13,949 nt of DNA from Methylophaga sp. Its GTDB lineage: Bacteria; Pseudomonadota; Gammaproteobacteria; Nitrosococcales; Methylophagaceae. Below the pieces are notes generated by a model that was not told the origin of the DNA, made no database searches, and saw only the letters and a list, made by a program, of their open reading frames with translations. Positions 1 through 6,444 of this stretch are shown piece after piece (within the stretch, counting starts at the first letter, position 1; each line of letters starts with the position of its first letter). The stretch is taken from contig JABURN010000052.1 in assembly GCA_014762585.1 (NCBI GenBank), positions 1-13,949 of the forward strand, written 5' to 3'. The position numbers were made by a program, and so were the translations under genes.

Positions 1-126
1 TTTTTTACTTCTAAGTAAGCTTGCATTTGATGAACAGGATTTTGAAATTCCCGTTCCTCACAGCACAGTTTATTTTGGTTAAGCTAGTAAGACTTTTGAT
101 ATTAAAATGCTGGAAACCGCCTCGAC

Positions 127-1248
127 TCAGTCACGGGAAATATAGCCCCAGCGGCCCTGTGACTGGACCCTGGCCATTCCGTCATGAAAAGGCTGAGCAT
201 CATCAAATCGCGGTTCAATCATCATCACGCCGTCTTTGTTGATGTAGCCATATTTCCAGTAATCGATAGTGACTGCGGCGAGGCCTTCAGTGAAGGAATG
301 CCCCCACTTGAACTGTGGCGGTATTACCATTTTGCCGCTTTTGTTCACATAGCCGACTCTGGCATCCATTTCGATTCGGCCCATGCCCTCATTAAATGAC
401 CAGGCATTGTCCATTGACGGTGTGATGACTTCGTCACCTTTGGTGTTAATGTAGCCGTATCGACCCTGCTTGACCACGACCGCCAGACCTTCACGAAACG
501 GCAGTACTTTATCGTAGCGCTTGTCACTCAGTGCACTGCCGTCCGCTTTGATAAACCACCAGTCCTGACCCTGATTGACGATGGCAAGGCCATCAGAAAA
601 ATCCAGTGCCCGTTCAAATTGCGCTGCAATAACAAGCTGATTTTCTTTGTTGATATATCCCCAGCCCTGCTCGTTTTCAACCGCGGCCAGTTCCTGGCTG
701 AACATGCGGGCATCCTGATACTGGGCTTTGATAATCCAGTCGCCTTGTTTGTTTACATAGCCCCACAGCCCATCCAGATTGACGCTGGCGAGTCCATCAT
801 GAAAATGACCGGCCTGTGTAAAGCGAGGTGGTATCTGCCAGTCTCCAGCTTGATTGATATAACCCCAGTGACCGTCTTTCATGACTGCTGCGAGGGCGTT
901 ATGGAAATGCATCACTTTGGAGAATTGCGGGTCTATGACTTTTTCACCTCTGGTGTTGATAAAGCCCCAGCGAATATCCTTCAACACCGGTGCCAGGCCG
1001 TCATTAAAGTCATGAATCTCGGTATTGGGTTCTGGCCCGAACAGCATCTCTCCCTCACGGTTGATGAGGCCGGTCTGCGGCCGACCCTTTTCGACCTTAA
1101 TCACGGCTGCAACGCCCTGATTGAAACTGTTGGCAGCATCGTATTCGTAATTAATCAGCAGGTCACCCGGATCAGCCATGGAAGACTGTGACAGGAACAG
1201 CAGAAGACCTGCCAGGAAAGCTGAGAAGCGAGGAAGGGGGAAAGACAT
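127..1248 (-). CDS. Secreted WG-repeat protein
   Basis: The product is 373 residues with about ten WG-type repeats of roughly 35 residues. Each repeat carries a core such as WGYIN, WGFIN or YGYIN, followed about ten residues later by a hydrophobic-acidic stretch such as VIDPQF or MIEPRF. The last repeat ends in WGYISRD at the C-terminus. WG repeats are thought to form a beta-rich solenoid or surface; no enzymatic role is known or visible here. The ATG at 1248 was chosen because GGAGG lies 6 bases before it and because it opens a signal peptide: a basic R7, a hydrophobic run at residues 8-19 and a likely cleavage after SMA (residue 25). A longer frame starting at 1317 would add 23 residues ahead of the signal and has no such support. 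The mature protein should be periplasmic or exported. It is divergent from the hydrolase gene. The ligand is unknown. Confidence 0.9.
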   Translation of the reverse strand: MSFPLPRFSAFLAGLLLFLSQSSMADPGDLLINYEYDAANSFNQGVAAVIKVEKGRPQTGLINREGEMLFGPEPNTEIHDFNDGLAPVLKDIRWGFINTRGEKVIDPQFSKVMHFHNALAAVMKDGHWGYINQAGDWQIPPRFTQAGHFHDGLASVNLDGLWGYVNKQGDWIIKAQYQDARMFSQELAAVENEQGWGYINKENQLVIAAQFERALDFSDGLAIVNQGQDWWFIKADGSALSDKRYDKVLPFREGLAVVVKQGRYGYINTKGDEVITPSMDNAWSFNEGMGRIEMDARVGYVNKSGKMVIPPQFKWGHSFTEGLAAVTIDYWKYGYINKDGVMMIEPRFDDAQPFHDGMARVQSQGRWGYISRD

Positions 1249-1288
1249 AGGAACCTCCAGAGGTGAGATTCCGAGTCTGTGCGGATTT

Positions 1289-1325
1289 ACGTGAATTTCA
1301 CGTGAACCGGAAAACACTGTGTTTT
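1289..1325. promoter_or_regulatory. Twin palindromes in divergent intergenic region
   Basis: Between the start codons of the WG-repeat gene and the hydrolase gene lie two palindromes 4 bases apart. TTCACGTGAA (1297-1306) is perfect, and the heptamer ACGTGAA also occurs at 1289-1295. The second, at 1311-1325, pairs AAAACAC with GTGTTTT around a central T. Symmetric sites side by side between divergent genes suggest operator sites for a dimeric regulator. They could also form hairpins in a leader transcript. No regulator gene is visible in the window and no strong -35/-10 pair was recognised. Confidence 0.4.
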
Positions 1326-1373
1326 AATCCAATCAGCGCAATAAACGCTTGTCAGCAAAGAGGTTTCCCAGCA

Positions 1374-2252
1374 GTGGAACTGCCCGTATCAAAACCGAAA
1401 TGGCCGCTCAGAGCGGCAGTATCAGCCACAGTGGTCTGGTTTACCAGTGCCTGTTCGCCGGTCAACGTTCTCAATGCCATGGTGCCTGATAATGGGTATC
1501 AGCGCATTGCCGATCTGGCCTATGGCTCGCATGAGAGACAGAAGCTCGATATCTATCTTGCTGACAGAAGAGATCAGAACAGCCCGGCCAGCACAATTAT
1601 TTTCTTCTACGGCGGCAGTTGGGAGTCCGGTAACAAAAAGGATTATAAATTCGTCGCTGAAGCGCTTACGGCCCAGGGCTTTGATGTCGTGATTCCGGAT
1701 TACCGGGTGTATCCACAGGTTGTTTTCCCGGCCTTTGTTGAAGACGGGGCCCGTGTGGTCGCTTGGGCCAAACAGCATCTTGAGGATTATGGACTCAGTG
1801 ATGAACGTCTGTTTGTGGCCGGTCACTCCGCCGGCGCCCACATCGCGGCTTTGCTCACACTGGATGCCAGCTATCTTGAACAAACCGGTCTGACACCATC
1901 TGTATTCAAGGGAATGATTGGTCTGGCCGGCCCATATGACTTTTTGCCGTTGCAAAGCGACACCCTGAAAACCATTTTTGGACCCGAAGCGCAGCGCTGG
2001 CGCAGCCAGCCGATTCACTACGCTGATGCTGGCAACCCGCCCATGCTGTTGTTGGTGGGAGAAGATGACAGAACGGTTTTGCCGAAAAATAGCTACAATC
2101 TGGCAGCGAAAATACGTGAAAAGGGCGGGAATGTGCAGTTAGAGGCCTTTGATAATTATGGTCATGTAGCCATGGTAGCCAAGCTGGCCAAACCCTTGAG
2201 AGGCGAGGGACAGATGCTGCAGATCATTAAAGACTTTGTCAGTCGACACTAG
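1374..2252 (+). CDS. Alpha/beta hydrolase, probable lipoprotein (carboxylesterase-like)
   Basis: The 292-residue product is a carboxylesterase/lipase-type alpha/beta hydrolase. Its oxyanion-hole segment is FFYGGSW (Tyr79-Gly-Gly where many relatives have HGG). The nucleophile elbow GHSAGAH puts Ser152 as the nucleophile. Likely triad partners are Asp232 in GEDDRTV and His264 in NYGHVAM. The substrate is unknown; esters of sugars, lipids or xenobiotics are all possible. The start is chosen as GTG at 1374, with AAAGAGG at 1357-1363 before it. This gives a short basic N-terminus, a hydrophobic stretch and Cys27 in TSAC, a weak lipobox, so the enzyme is probably exported and perhaps lipid-anchored. 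An in-frame GTG at 1263 would give 329 residues, but it lies inside the divergent control region and adds a non-signal-like N-terminus. The gene ends just before a strong hairpin and appears monocistronic. Confidence 0.85.
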   Translation: MELPVSKPKWPLRAAVSATVVWFTSACSPVNVLNAMVPDNGYQRIADLAYGSHERQKLDIYLADRRDQNSPASTIIFFYGGSWESGNKKDYKFVAEALTAQGFDVVIPDYRVYPQVVFPAFVEDGARVVAWAKQHLEDYGLSDERLFVAGHSAGAHIAALLTLDASYLEQTGLTPSVFKGMIGLAGPYDFLPLQSDTLKTIFGPEAQRWRSQPIHYADAGNPPMLLLVGEDDRTVLPKNSYNLAAKIREKGGNVQLEAFDNYGHVAMVAKLAKPLRGEGQMLQIIKDFVSRH

Positions 2253-2256
2253 CTGT

Positions 2257-2290
2257 TCACAGGCTGGTGATCCCTCTCACCAGCCTGTGA
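2257..2290. terminator. Bidirectional hairpin between convergent genes
   Basis: A perfect 14-bp inverted repeat pairs TCACAGGCTGGTGA (2257-2270) with TCACCAGCCTGTGA (2277-2290) around the 6-base loop TCCCTC. It fills the 46-bp gap between the stop codons of the hydrolase (plus) and aldehyde dehydrogenase (minus). There is no clear run of T on either side, so it is not a textbook intrinsic terminator. Its position and symmetry fit a two-way terminator or an RNA-stabilising 3' hairpin. Confidence 0.65.
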
Positions 2291-2298
2291 GCATTGTG

Positions 2299-3750
2299 TC
2301 AGTGTATGCCTTTGGAGGTCAGTACAATCATCTTCTCGACCTGCATATCATGCATGGTATAAGGCACACCGCCGGTGCCCAGGCCTGAATGTTTGAGCCC
2401 GGCAAACGGCATCCAGTCAACGCGGAAGGCCGTGTGTTCATTGATCATGACGGCAGAGGCATCGAGCCGGTCCGCCGCCAGCATGGCTGTGTCGATATCG
2501 CTGCTATAGACCGATGCCTGGAAGGCAAATGGCAGACCGTTGGCCTTGTTAATGGCGTCTTCAATGTTATCAACCGGGTACACGCAGACCACTGGACCGA
2601 AAACTTCTTCATTAGAGACTTTGGCGTTCGCGGGTGGATCAAACAGTACAGTGGGGGCATAGCTGTTAAAAGGCAGTGTCTGACCGCCGCAGAGGAGTTC
2701 ACCGCCCTTGTCCACGGCTTCCTGTACCCAGGATGCAATCCGGTTCAGTTCGCTTTTGGTGATAATCGGACCCACTTCGGTTTTATCTGACAGTGGGTCA
2801 CCCACTTCCATCTTATTGGCTGCCTCGGCCAGTTTTTCGGCCAGCTCGCGGGCGATGCTGCGATCAGCATAAATCCGCTGAACCGAGACACAGACCTGAC
2901 CCGCGTGATAAAAGCTGCCCTTGGCAAGTCCGGGAACCGCCGCATCAAGCTTGGCATCTTTGGTCACAATCACTGGTGCGACGCCGCCATGCTCGAGCGC
3001 ACATCGAGCGCCCGGTGCCAGTTTGGAGCGCAGATGCCAGCCGACTCTTGCGCTGCCAATAAAGCTGAGGAAGGCCACGCGGGGATCGGTGGCCAGAGAT
3101 TCCGCCAGATGGTGATCCTCGGTCAACAGAGCCTGACACCATTCCGGCGGCAGTCCCGCTTTGTGGAAGATTTCCACCAGCCGGTAACAGGACAAGGGGG
3201 TTTTTTCAGCGGGTTTGACGATGACCGGACAACCAGTCGCAATCGCCGGACCGACCTGGTGGGCAATCAGGTTGAGCGGATGATTAAAGGCGCTGATGGC
3301 GACCACCACCCCAATCGGTTCCTTGCGCATCATCGTCAGCCGGTGTTGTGAGGCCGGGTTGATGCCCATCGGCACCGTGGCCGGGGCATCATTTCTGAGC
3401 CCATCGACGCAGGCACGCAGACTGTCTATGCAACGGGCCATTTCCACATTCGAATCCGCCAGTGGTTTACCGCCCTCTTCAGCGGCACCCGCTGCCAGTA
3501 AATCAGCCTGATCTTTCATCATGGCGATGGCTTTTTCCAGAATGTCGATGCGCTCGACGGTCGACAGCCATTTGCTGCGGTCACGGAACAGGCCGTAGGC
3601 GGTTTCCAGTGCCTGATCGATATCAGTCTGATCGGCCTGATCGACGGTGCCGATGAGCTGATCATTGTAGGGGGAATAGACTTCCGCTTTGGCAGCGTCA
3701 GATTTGGAAAGTCCTGCGATCATCAACGGAAAATGCGGTATGTTGCTCAT
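2299..3750 (-). CDS. NAD(P)-dependent aldehyde dehydrogenase
   Basis: The full-length (483 residues) ALDH-superfamily enzyme oxidises an aldehyde to a carboxylate. Catalytic features are all present: Asn156 in SAFNHPLN (the transition-state Asn), Lys179 in VIVKPAEK for cofactor binding, the cofactor loop FIGSARVG (230-237), the general base Glu253 in LEHGG, the nucleophile Cys287 in HAGQVCVS, and EEVFGP (381-386). NHP replaces the common PWN, which in my reading recalls lactaldehyde- or phosphonoacetaldehyde-type ALDHs more than betaine aldehyde enzymes; the substrate cannot be read directly. The protein is cytosolic. The start codon follows AAGGAG with normal spacing, and that site nearly abuts the stop codon of the upstream ThDP enzyme 11 bp away, so the two genes share a transcript. 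This suggests that the ThDP enzyme supplies the aldehyde. Confidence 0.93.
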   Translation of the reverse strand: MSNIPHFPLMIAGLSKSDAAKAEVYSPYNDQLIGTVDQADQTDIDQALETAYGLFRDRSKWLSTVERIDILEKAIAMMKDQADLLAAGAAEEGGKPLADSNVEMARCIDSLRACVDGLRNDAPATVPMGINPASQHRLTMMRKEPIGVVVAISAFNHPLNLIAHQVGPAIATGCPVIVKPAEKTPLSCYRLVEIFHKAGLPPEWCQALLTEDHHLAESLATDPRVAFLSFIGSARVGWHLRSKLAPGARCALEHGGVAPVIVTKDAKLDAAVPGLAKGSFYHAGQVCVSVQRIYADRSIARELAEKLAEAANKMEVGDPLSDKTEVGPIITKSELNRIASWVQEAVDKGGELLCGGQTLPFNSYAPTVLFDPPANAKVSNEEVFGPVVCVYPVDNIEDAINKANGLPFAFQASVYSSDIDTAMLAADRLDASAVMINEHTAFRVDWMPFAGLKHSGLGTGGVPYTMHDMQVEKMIVLTSKGIH

Positions 3751-3761
3751 TCGGGCTCTCC

Positions 3762-5402
3762 TTATAAAATACAGATTTTCTGTTTCAATCCCTCGCTCAG
3801 GATGGAATAGTTCAGCGAATAGTCGACCGCGAGATCAATCAGATGGACCCCTTTTGAATTGAGTGCGGCATCGAGTACTTTGGCAAACTCGGCATGGCTG
3901 GCCGGACGGTGACCGGTGGCGCCATAGCTTTCGGCATATTTGACAAAATCCGGGTTGTTAAAGCTGAGGCCATAATTCTTAAAGCCCATGCCTTCCTGCT
4001 TCCAGCGCACCATGCCATAGCAATTGTCATTGAAAATCAGTACCACCAGATCCAATCCAAGTCGTACCGCGGTTTCGAGTTCCTGTGAGTTCATCATAAA
4101 GCCACCGTCGCCACAGACAGCCATGACTTTCTGTTCCGGATGCAGCAGTTTGGCGGTCATCGCAGTAGGCAGCCCCGCGCCCATGGTAGCCAGTGCATTA
4201 TCCAGCAGAATCGAGTTGTAGTAGTAACTGGGGTAGTTACGGGCGAACCAGATTTTGTAAACACCGTTATCGAGCGCCAGAATATCTTCTTCGCCCATCG
4301 CTTCGCGAATGATCTGTACCGCTGCCTGCGGCAGAATCGGGAAACGTTCGTCATCGCTGTATTTGGACAGACGTTCGCGGACTTCCTGCTTGACCCGATA
4401 ATAATAAGAGAAGTCCCAGTGCGGTTGCGGGGTGAGTCCGGCACGCAGACGGTTAATTGAGGTCGCGATATCCCCGACCACATCAAGTTGCGGGAAATAA
4501 ACCGGATCAATTTCAGCGGCGTGGAAATTGATATGAATGACCTGAGCGCCCCCGTCTTTCATAAAAAACGGTGGTTTTTCCACCTCATCATGGCCGACAT
4601 TGATAATCAGGTCGGCGCGATCAATGGCACAGTGCAGAAAATCGGATTCGGACAGGGCGGCTGTACCCAGGTAACTATCGTGACGCTCATCAATCACGCC
4701 TTTACCGAGCTGGGTATTGAAGAAGGGAATACCGGTATGCTCAACAAACTTGGTCAGGGCGACACTGGCGCGTTTACGGTTGGCACCGGCACCGATGAGC
4801 AGCAGCGGCATCGATGCTTCTTCAATCATTTTCAGCGCATGCTGAATTGTACGGTTATCGGCATCAGGCCGGCGAATGGTTTCGACGGTATAGATGCGTT
4901 CATGCGCTTCTTCGGCGGCAATATCCTCCGGCAGTTCAATATGCACCGCCCCCGGCCGTTCTTCCACCGCAACCCGGAAGGCTTCACGTACCACCGCGGC
5001 GACTGTGTTGCCGTGCACGACCTGCTTGGTGAACTTGGTGATGGGCCGCATCATATTGACCACATCCACAATCTGGAACAGCGCCTGTTTACTGGCTTTA
5101 ATCGGTTTCTGACCGGTAATGATCAGCATCGGCATGCCGCCAAGCTGGGCGTAGGCGGCGGGTGTGACCATGTTAGTAGCGCCGGGCCCCAGTGTTGAGA
5201 GACAGACTCCGGGTTTACCGGTCAGTCTGCCGTAGTTGGCGGCCATAAAGCCGGCTCCCTGCTCGTGACGGGTGATGATGAGCTCTATCGATGAGTGTTG
5301 TAGCGAATCGATAAAGTCCAGGTTCTCCTCACCCGGTATTCCGAAAATATACTCGACCCCTTCGTTTTCCAGTGCTTTGACGAGCAGGTCTGATGTTTTC
5401 AT
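3762..5402 (-). CDS. ThDP-dependent acetolactate synthase-like enzyme (large subunit)
   Basis: The 546-residue protein has the three-domain ThDP fold of acetolactate synthases and 2-oxo acid decarboxylases. The cofactor-activating glutamate is Glu47 in TRHEQGAGFMA. The ThDP/Mg site runs from GDGG (431-434) to NDN (458-460). Acetolactate synthases join two pyruvates, or pyruvate and 2-oxobutyrate, with loss of CO2; close relatives decarboxylate or ligate other 2-oxo acids. The active-site spacing resembles the catabolic AlsS/BudB group as much as biosynthetic IlvB. No small regulatory subunit (ilvN/ilvH) or acetolactate decarboxylase gene is adjacent; instead an aldehyde dehydrogenase follows after 11 bp. 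A role in branched-chain amino acid synthesis is therefore doubtful, and a 2-oxo acid to aldehyde to acid route is an alternative. The start at 5402 has AAGGA about 8 bases upstream. The family is certain; the reaction is not. Confidence 0.88.
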   Translation of the reverse strand: MKTSDLLVKALENEGVEYIFGIPGEENLDFIDSLQHSSIELIITRHEQGAGFMAANYGRLTGKPGVCLSTLGPGATNMVTPAAYAQLGGMPMLIITGQKPIKASKQALFQIVDVVNMMRPITKFTKQVVHGNTVAAVVREAFRVAVEERPGAVHIELPEDIAAEEAHERIYTVETIRRPDADNRTIQHALKMIEEASMPLLLIGAGANRKRASVALTKFVEHTGIPFFNTQLGKGVIDERHDSYLGTAALSESDFLHCAIDRADLIINVGHDEVEKPPFFMKDGGAQVIHINFHAAEIDPVYFPQLDVVGDIATSINRLRAGLTPQPHWDFSYYYRVKQEVRERLSKYSDDERFPILPQAAVQIIREAMGEEDILALDNGVYKIWFARNYPSYYYNSILLDNALATMGAGLPTAMTAKLLHPEQKVMAVCGDGGFMMNSQELETAVRLGLDLVVLIFNDNCYGMVRWKQEGMGFKNYGLSFNNPDFVKYAESYGATGHRPASHAEFAKVLDAALNSKGVHLIDLAVDYSLNYSILSEGLKQKICIL

Positions 5403-5453
5403 GATGTGTCCTTATCGTTGTGTTGCAAGGTTCTCATCGAGGCCGACAAGTCG

Positions 5454-5459
5454 ATTATA
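5454..5459 (-). promoter_or_regulatory. Possible -10 box for ThDP enzyme/ALDH operon
   Basis: On the minus strand the perfect hexamer TATAAT lies about 50 bases before the ATG at 5402, in the 78-bp gap after the MotB-like gene. No good -35 hexamer is seen at 16-18 bases, so it may need an activator or be fortuitous. A small inverted repeat (ATCGA 5436-5440 with TCGAT 5451-5455) abuts it and could be an operator. A promoter here would let the operon run independently of the MotB-like gene. Confidence 0.35.
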
Positions 5460-5480
5460 TCGCCATGATTTGGCCGACGG

Positions 5481-6290
5481 CTATGTGTTTATGATGCCGA
5501 TTTCCACCCGCCGGTTCATCGCTCTGCCTTCGGCGGTTTCATTCGAATCCAAGGGCTGGGTATCGGCATAGGCTTCAATCCGGAACCGGTCTTCAGCAAG
5601 TCGGCGATCAGCGAGCAATGCATGCACCACCGAAGTCGCCCTGGCACCTGATAGCTCCCAGTTTGAGCGGTACAAACCGGAACGAAGCGGTACATTGTCA
5701 GTGTGGCCGGCGACTACAAATTCAGTCTCCATCGTAGCCAGAGCATCAGCAATCTGGCGCAAAACCGGGGTGAAGCCGGGTTTCAGCGCAGCACTGCCTG
5801 AAGGGAAAGAGGCCTGTTCGTTAATCCGGATAAGGACGCGATCCTGCATGGTCTCCAGGCTGATGAGTTCCTGATCCAGTGCGTCTTTCAGCGCGCTTTG
5901 GAGGGTATCGCGAATCGTATTGGCTTTCGCGGTGCGATACACCTCGGCATCTTCGGTTCTGAGCACTTCGCTGTCAGTGACGGAGGCCTGACGTATCGAT
6001 TCCACTGGTGTGGGTTTATCCGGAGTGGGCGAAAAGCGCTGTTGAATCACACTGGTGCCCTTGACGATATCTTCCGGTTCGGGGCGATCGATCCCAAAGG
6101 CATCTTCCATCGAATTCACCACCATTTTGTATTTGAGGGCATCAATTTCGGCCATCGCCACCAGCAGCACGAAAAAGCACAACAACAGGGTCATCAGATC
6201 GGCAAAAGTCCCCATGTATCGAGGAATGATAATGTCTTTGGCCGCGGTACGAGGGCCGGGACGGTTGGGATCCGGTTCAGCTACGCTCAT
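5481..6290 (-). CDS. MotB/PomB-like flagellar stator protein (no MotA alongside)
   Basis: The 269-residue protein has MotB-family layout. It has a cytoplasmic N-terminus, one membrane helix (about residues 27-48, GTFADLMTLLLCFFVLLV) with the ion-binding Asp31, a plug-like amphipathic segment after it, a linker, and a C-terminal OmpA-like peptidoglycan-binding domain. That domain carries GHTDNVPL (195-202), SNWELSGARA (209-218) and the final NRRVEI. Asp31 followed by a Cys-Phe-Phe helix is closer to PomB/MotD-type stators than to E. coli MotB. MotB normally works in a 5:2 complex with MotA/PomA, and that gene usually sits just upstream; here the upstream neighbour is a divergent diguanylate cyclase and no motA remnant is readable in 6291-6444. 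The start at 6290 has no clear Shine-Dalgarno site. Alternatives are a stator partner for a MotA encoded elsewhere, or a non-flagellar MotB-like subunit. Confidence 0.88.
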   Translation of the reverse strand: MSVAEPDPNRPGPRTAAKDIIIPRYMGTFADLMTLLLCFFVLLVAMAEIDALKYKMVVNSMEDAFGIDRPEPEDIVKGTSVIQQRFSPTPDKPTPVESIRQASVTDSEVLRTEDAEVYRTAKANTIRDTLQSALKDALDQELISLETMQDRVLIRINEQASFPSGSAALKPGFTPVLRQIADALATMETEFVVAGHTDNVPLRSGLYRSNWELSGARATSVVHALLADRRLAEDRFRIEAYADTQPLDSNETAEGRAMNRRVEIGIINT

Positions 6291-6316
6291 AAGGTAATGT
6301 GTCGAGAGTTTTCATC

Positions 6317-6344
6317 AGGCTAGCGTGTTTTGAGCTTTTGTCAA
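6317..6344 (-). promoter_or_regulatory. Possible promoter of the MotB-like gene
   Basis: On the minus strand a perfect -35 hexamer TTGACA (6339-6344) is followed after 16 bases by TAGCCT (6317-6322), a weak -10. The implied leader to the ATG at 6290 is short, about 20 bases. The match is moderate, and a sigma-28 or sigma-54 flagellar promoter was not recognised. Confidence 0.3.
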
Positions 6345-6407
6345 AATACAATCATTTCAGTTCCTTACTTTATAGCAGAATGCGCTCTCCTCGCGTCGAA
6401 CAGTTGT

Positions 6408-6439
6408 AAGGAAGCTATGCTATGCTGAGGTAATGGAGG
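6408..6439 (+). promoter_or_regulatory. Leader mini-ORFs and RBS before the diguanylate cyclase
   Basis: AAGGA at 6408-6412 is followed by a repeated ATGCT. This gives two tiny frames: ATG at 6417 (Met-Leu-Cys, stop at 6426-6428) and ATG at 6422 (Met-Leu-Arg, stop TAA at 6431-6433). The TAA overlaps an in-frame upstream ATG (6433) of the cyclase as TAATG. GGAGG (6435-6439) then sits 5 bases before the preferred ATG at 6445. Translation coupling through the leader is possible; chance is also possible. Confidence 0.3.
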
Positions 6440-6444
6440 CGGGC

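Noticed and set aside
1..126. Possible terminator or small gene at the left edge (T run and TTACT/AGTAA hairpin at 5-18)
   Set aside because: The stem is only 5 bp and the T run lies on the wrong side to terminate the minus-strand WG-repeat gene; no coding signal is visible.
619..1191. 190-codon plus-strand frame opposite the WG-repeat gene
   Set aside because: The complementary strand encodes clear WG repeats with a signal peptide; this frame only mirrors that repeat periodicity.
1422..2018. 198-codon minus-strand frame opposite the hydrolase
   Set aside because: It is fully antisense to a gene with an intact catalytic triad, and has no ribosome site or recognisable family.
4488..5198. Long open frame (236 codons) on the plus strand, opposite the ThDP enzyme gene
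   Set aside because: It lies wholly antisense to a well-supported conserved gene, shows no recognisable domain and has low-complexity His/Gly/Arg composition typical of an antisense shadow.
5481..6290. Zorya-like anti-phage system (ZorB is MotB-like)
   Set aside because: No ZorA, ZorC, ZorD or ZorE homologue is nearby; the neighbours are metabolic and c-di-GMP genes, and the protein resembles a flagellar PomB/MotD-type stator.
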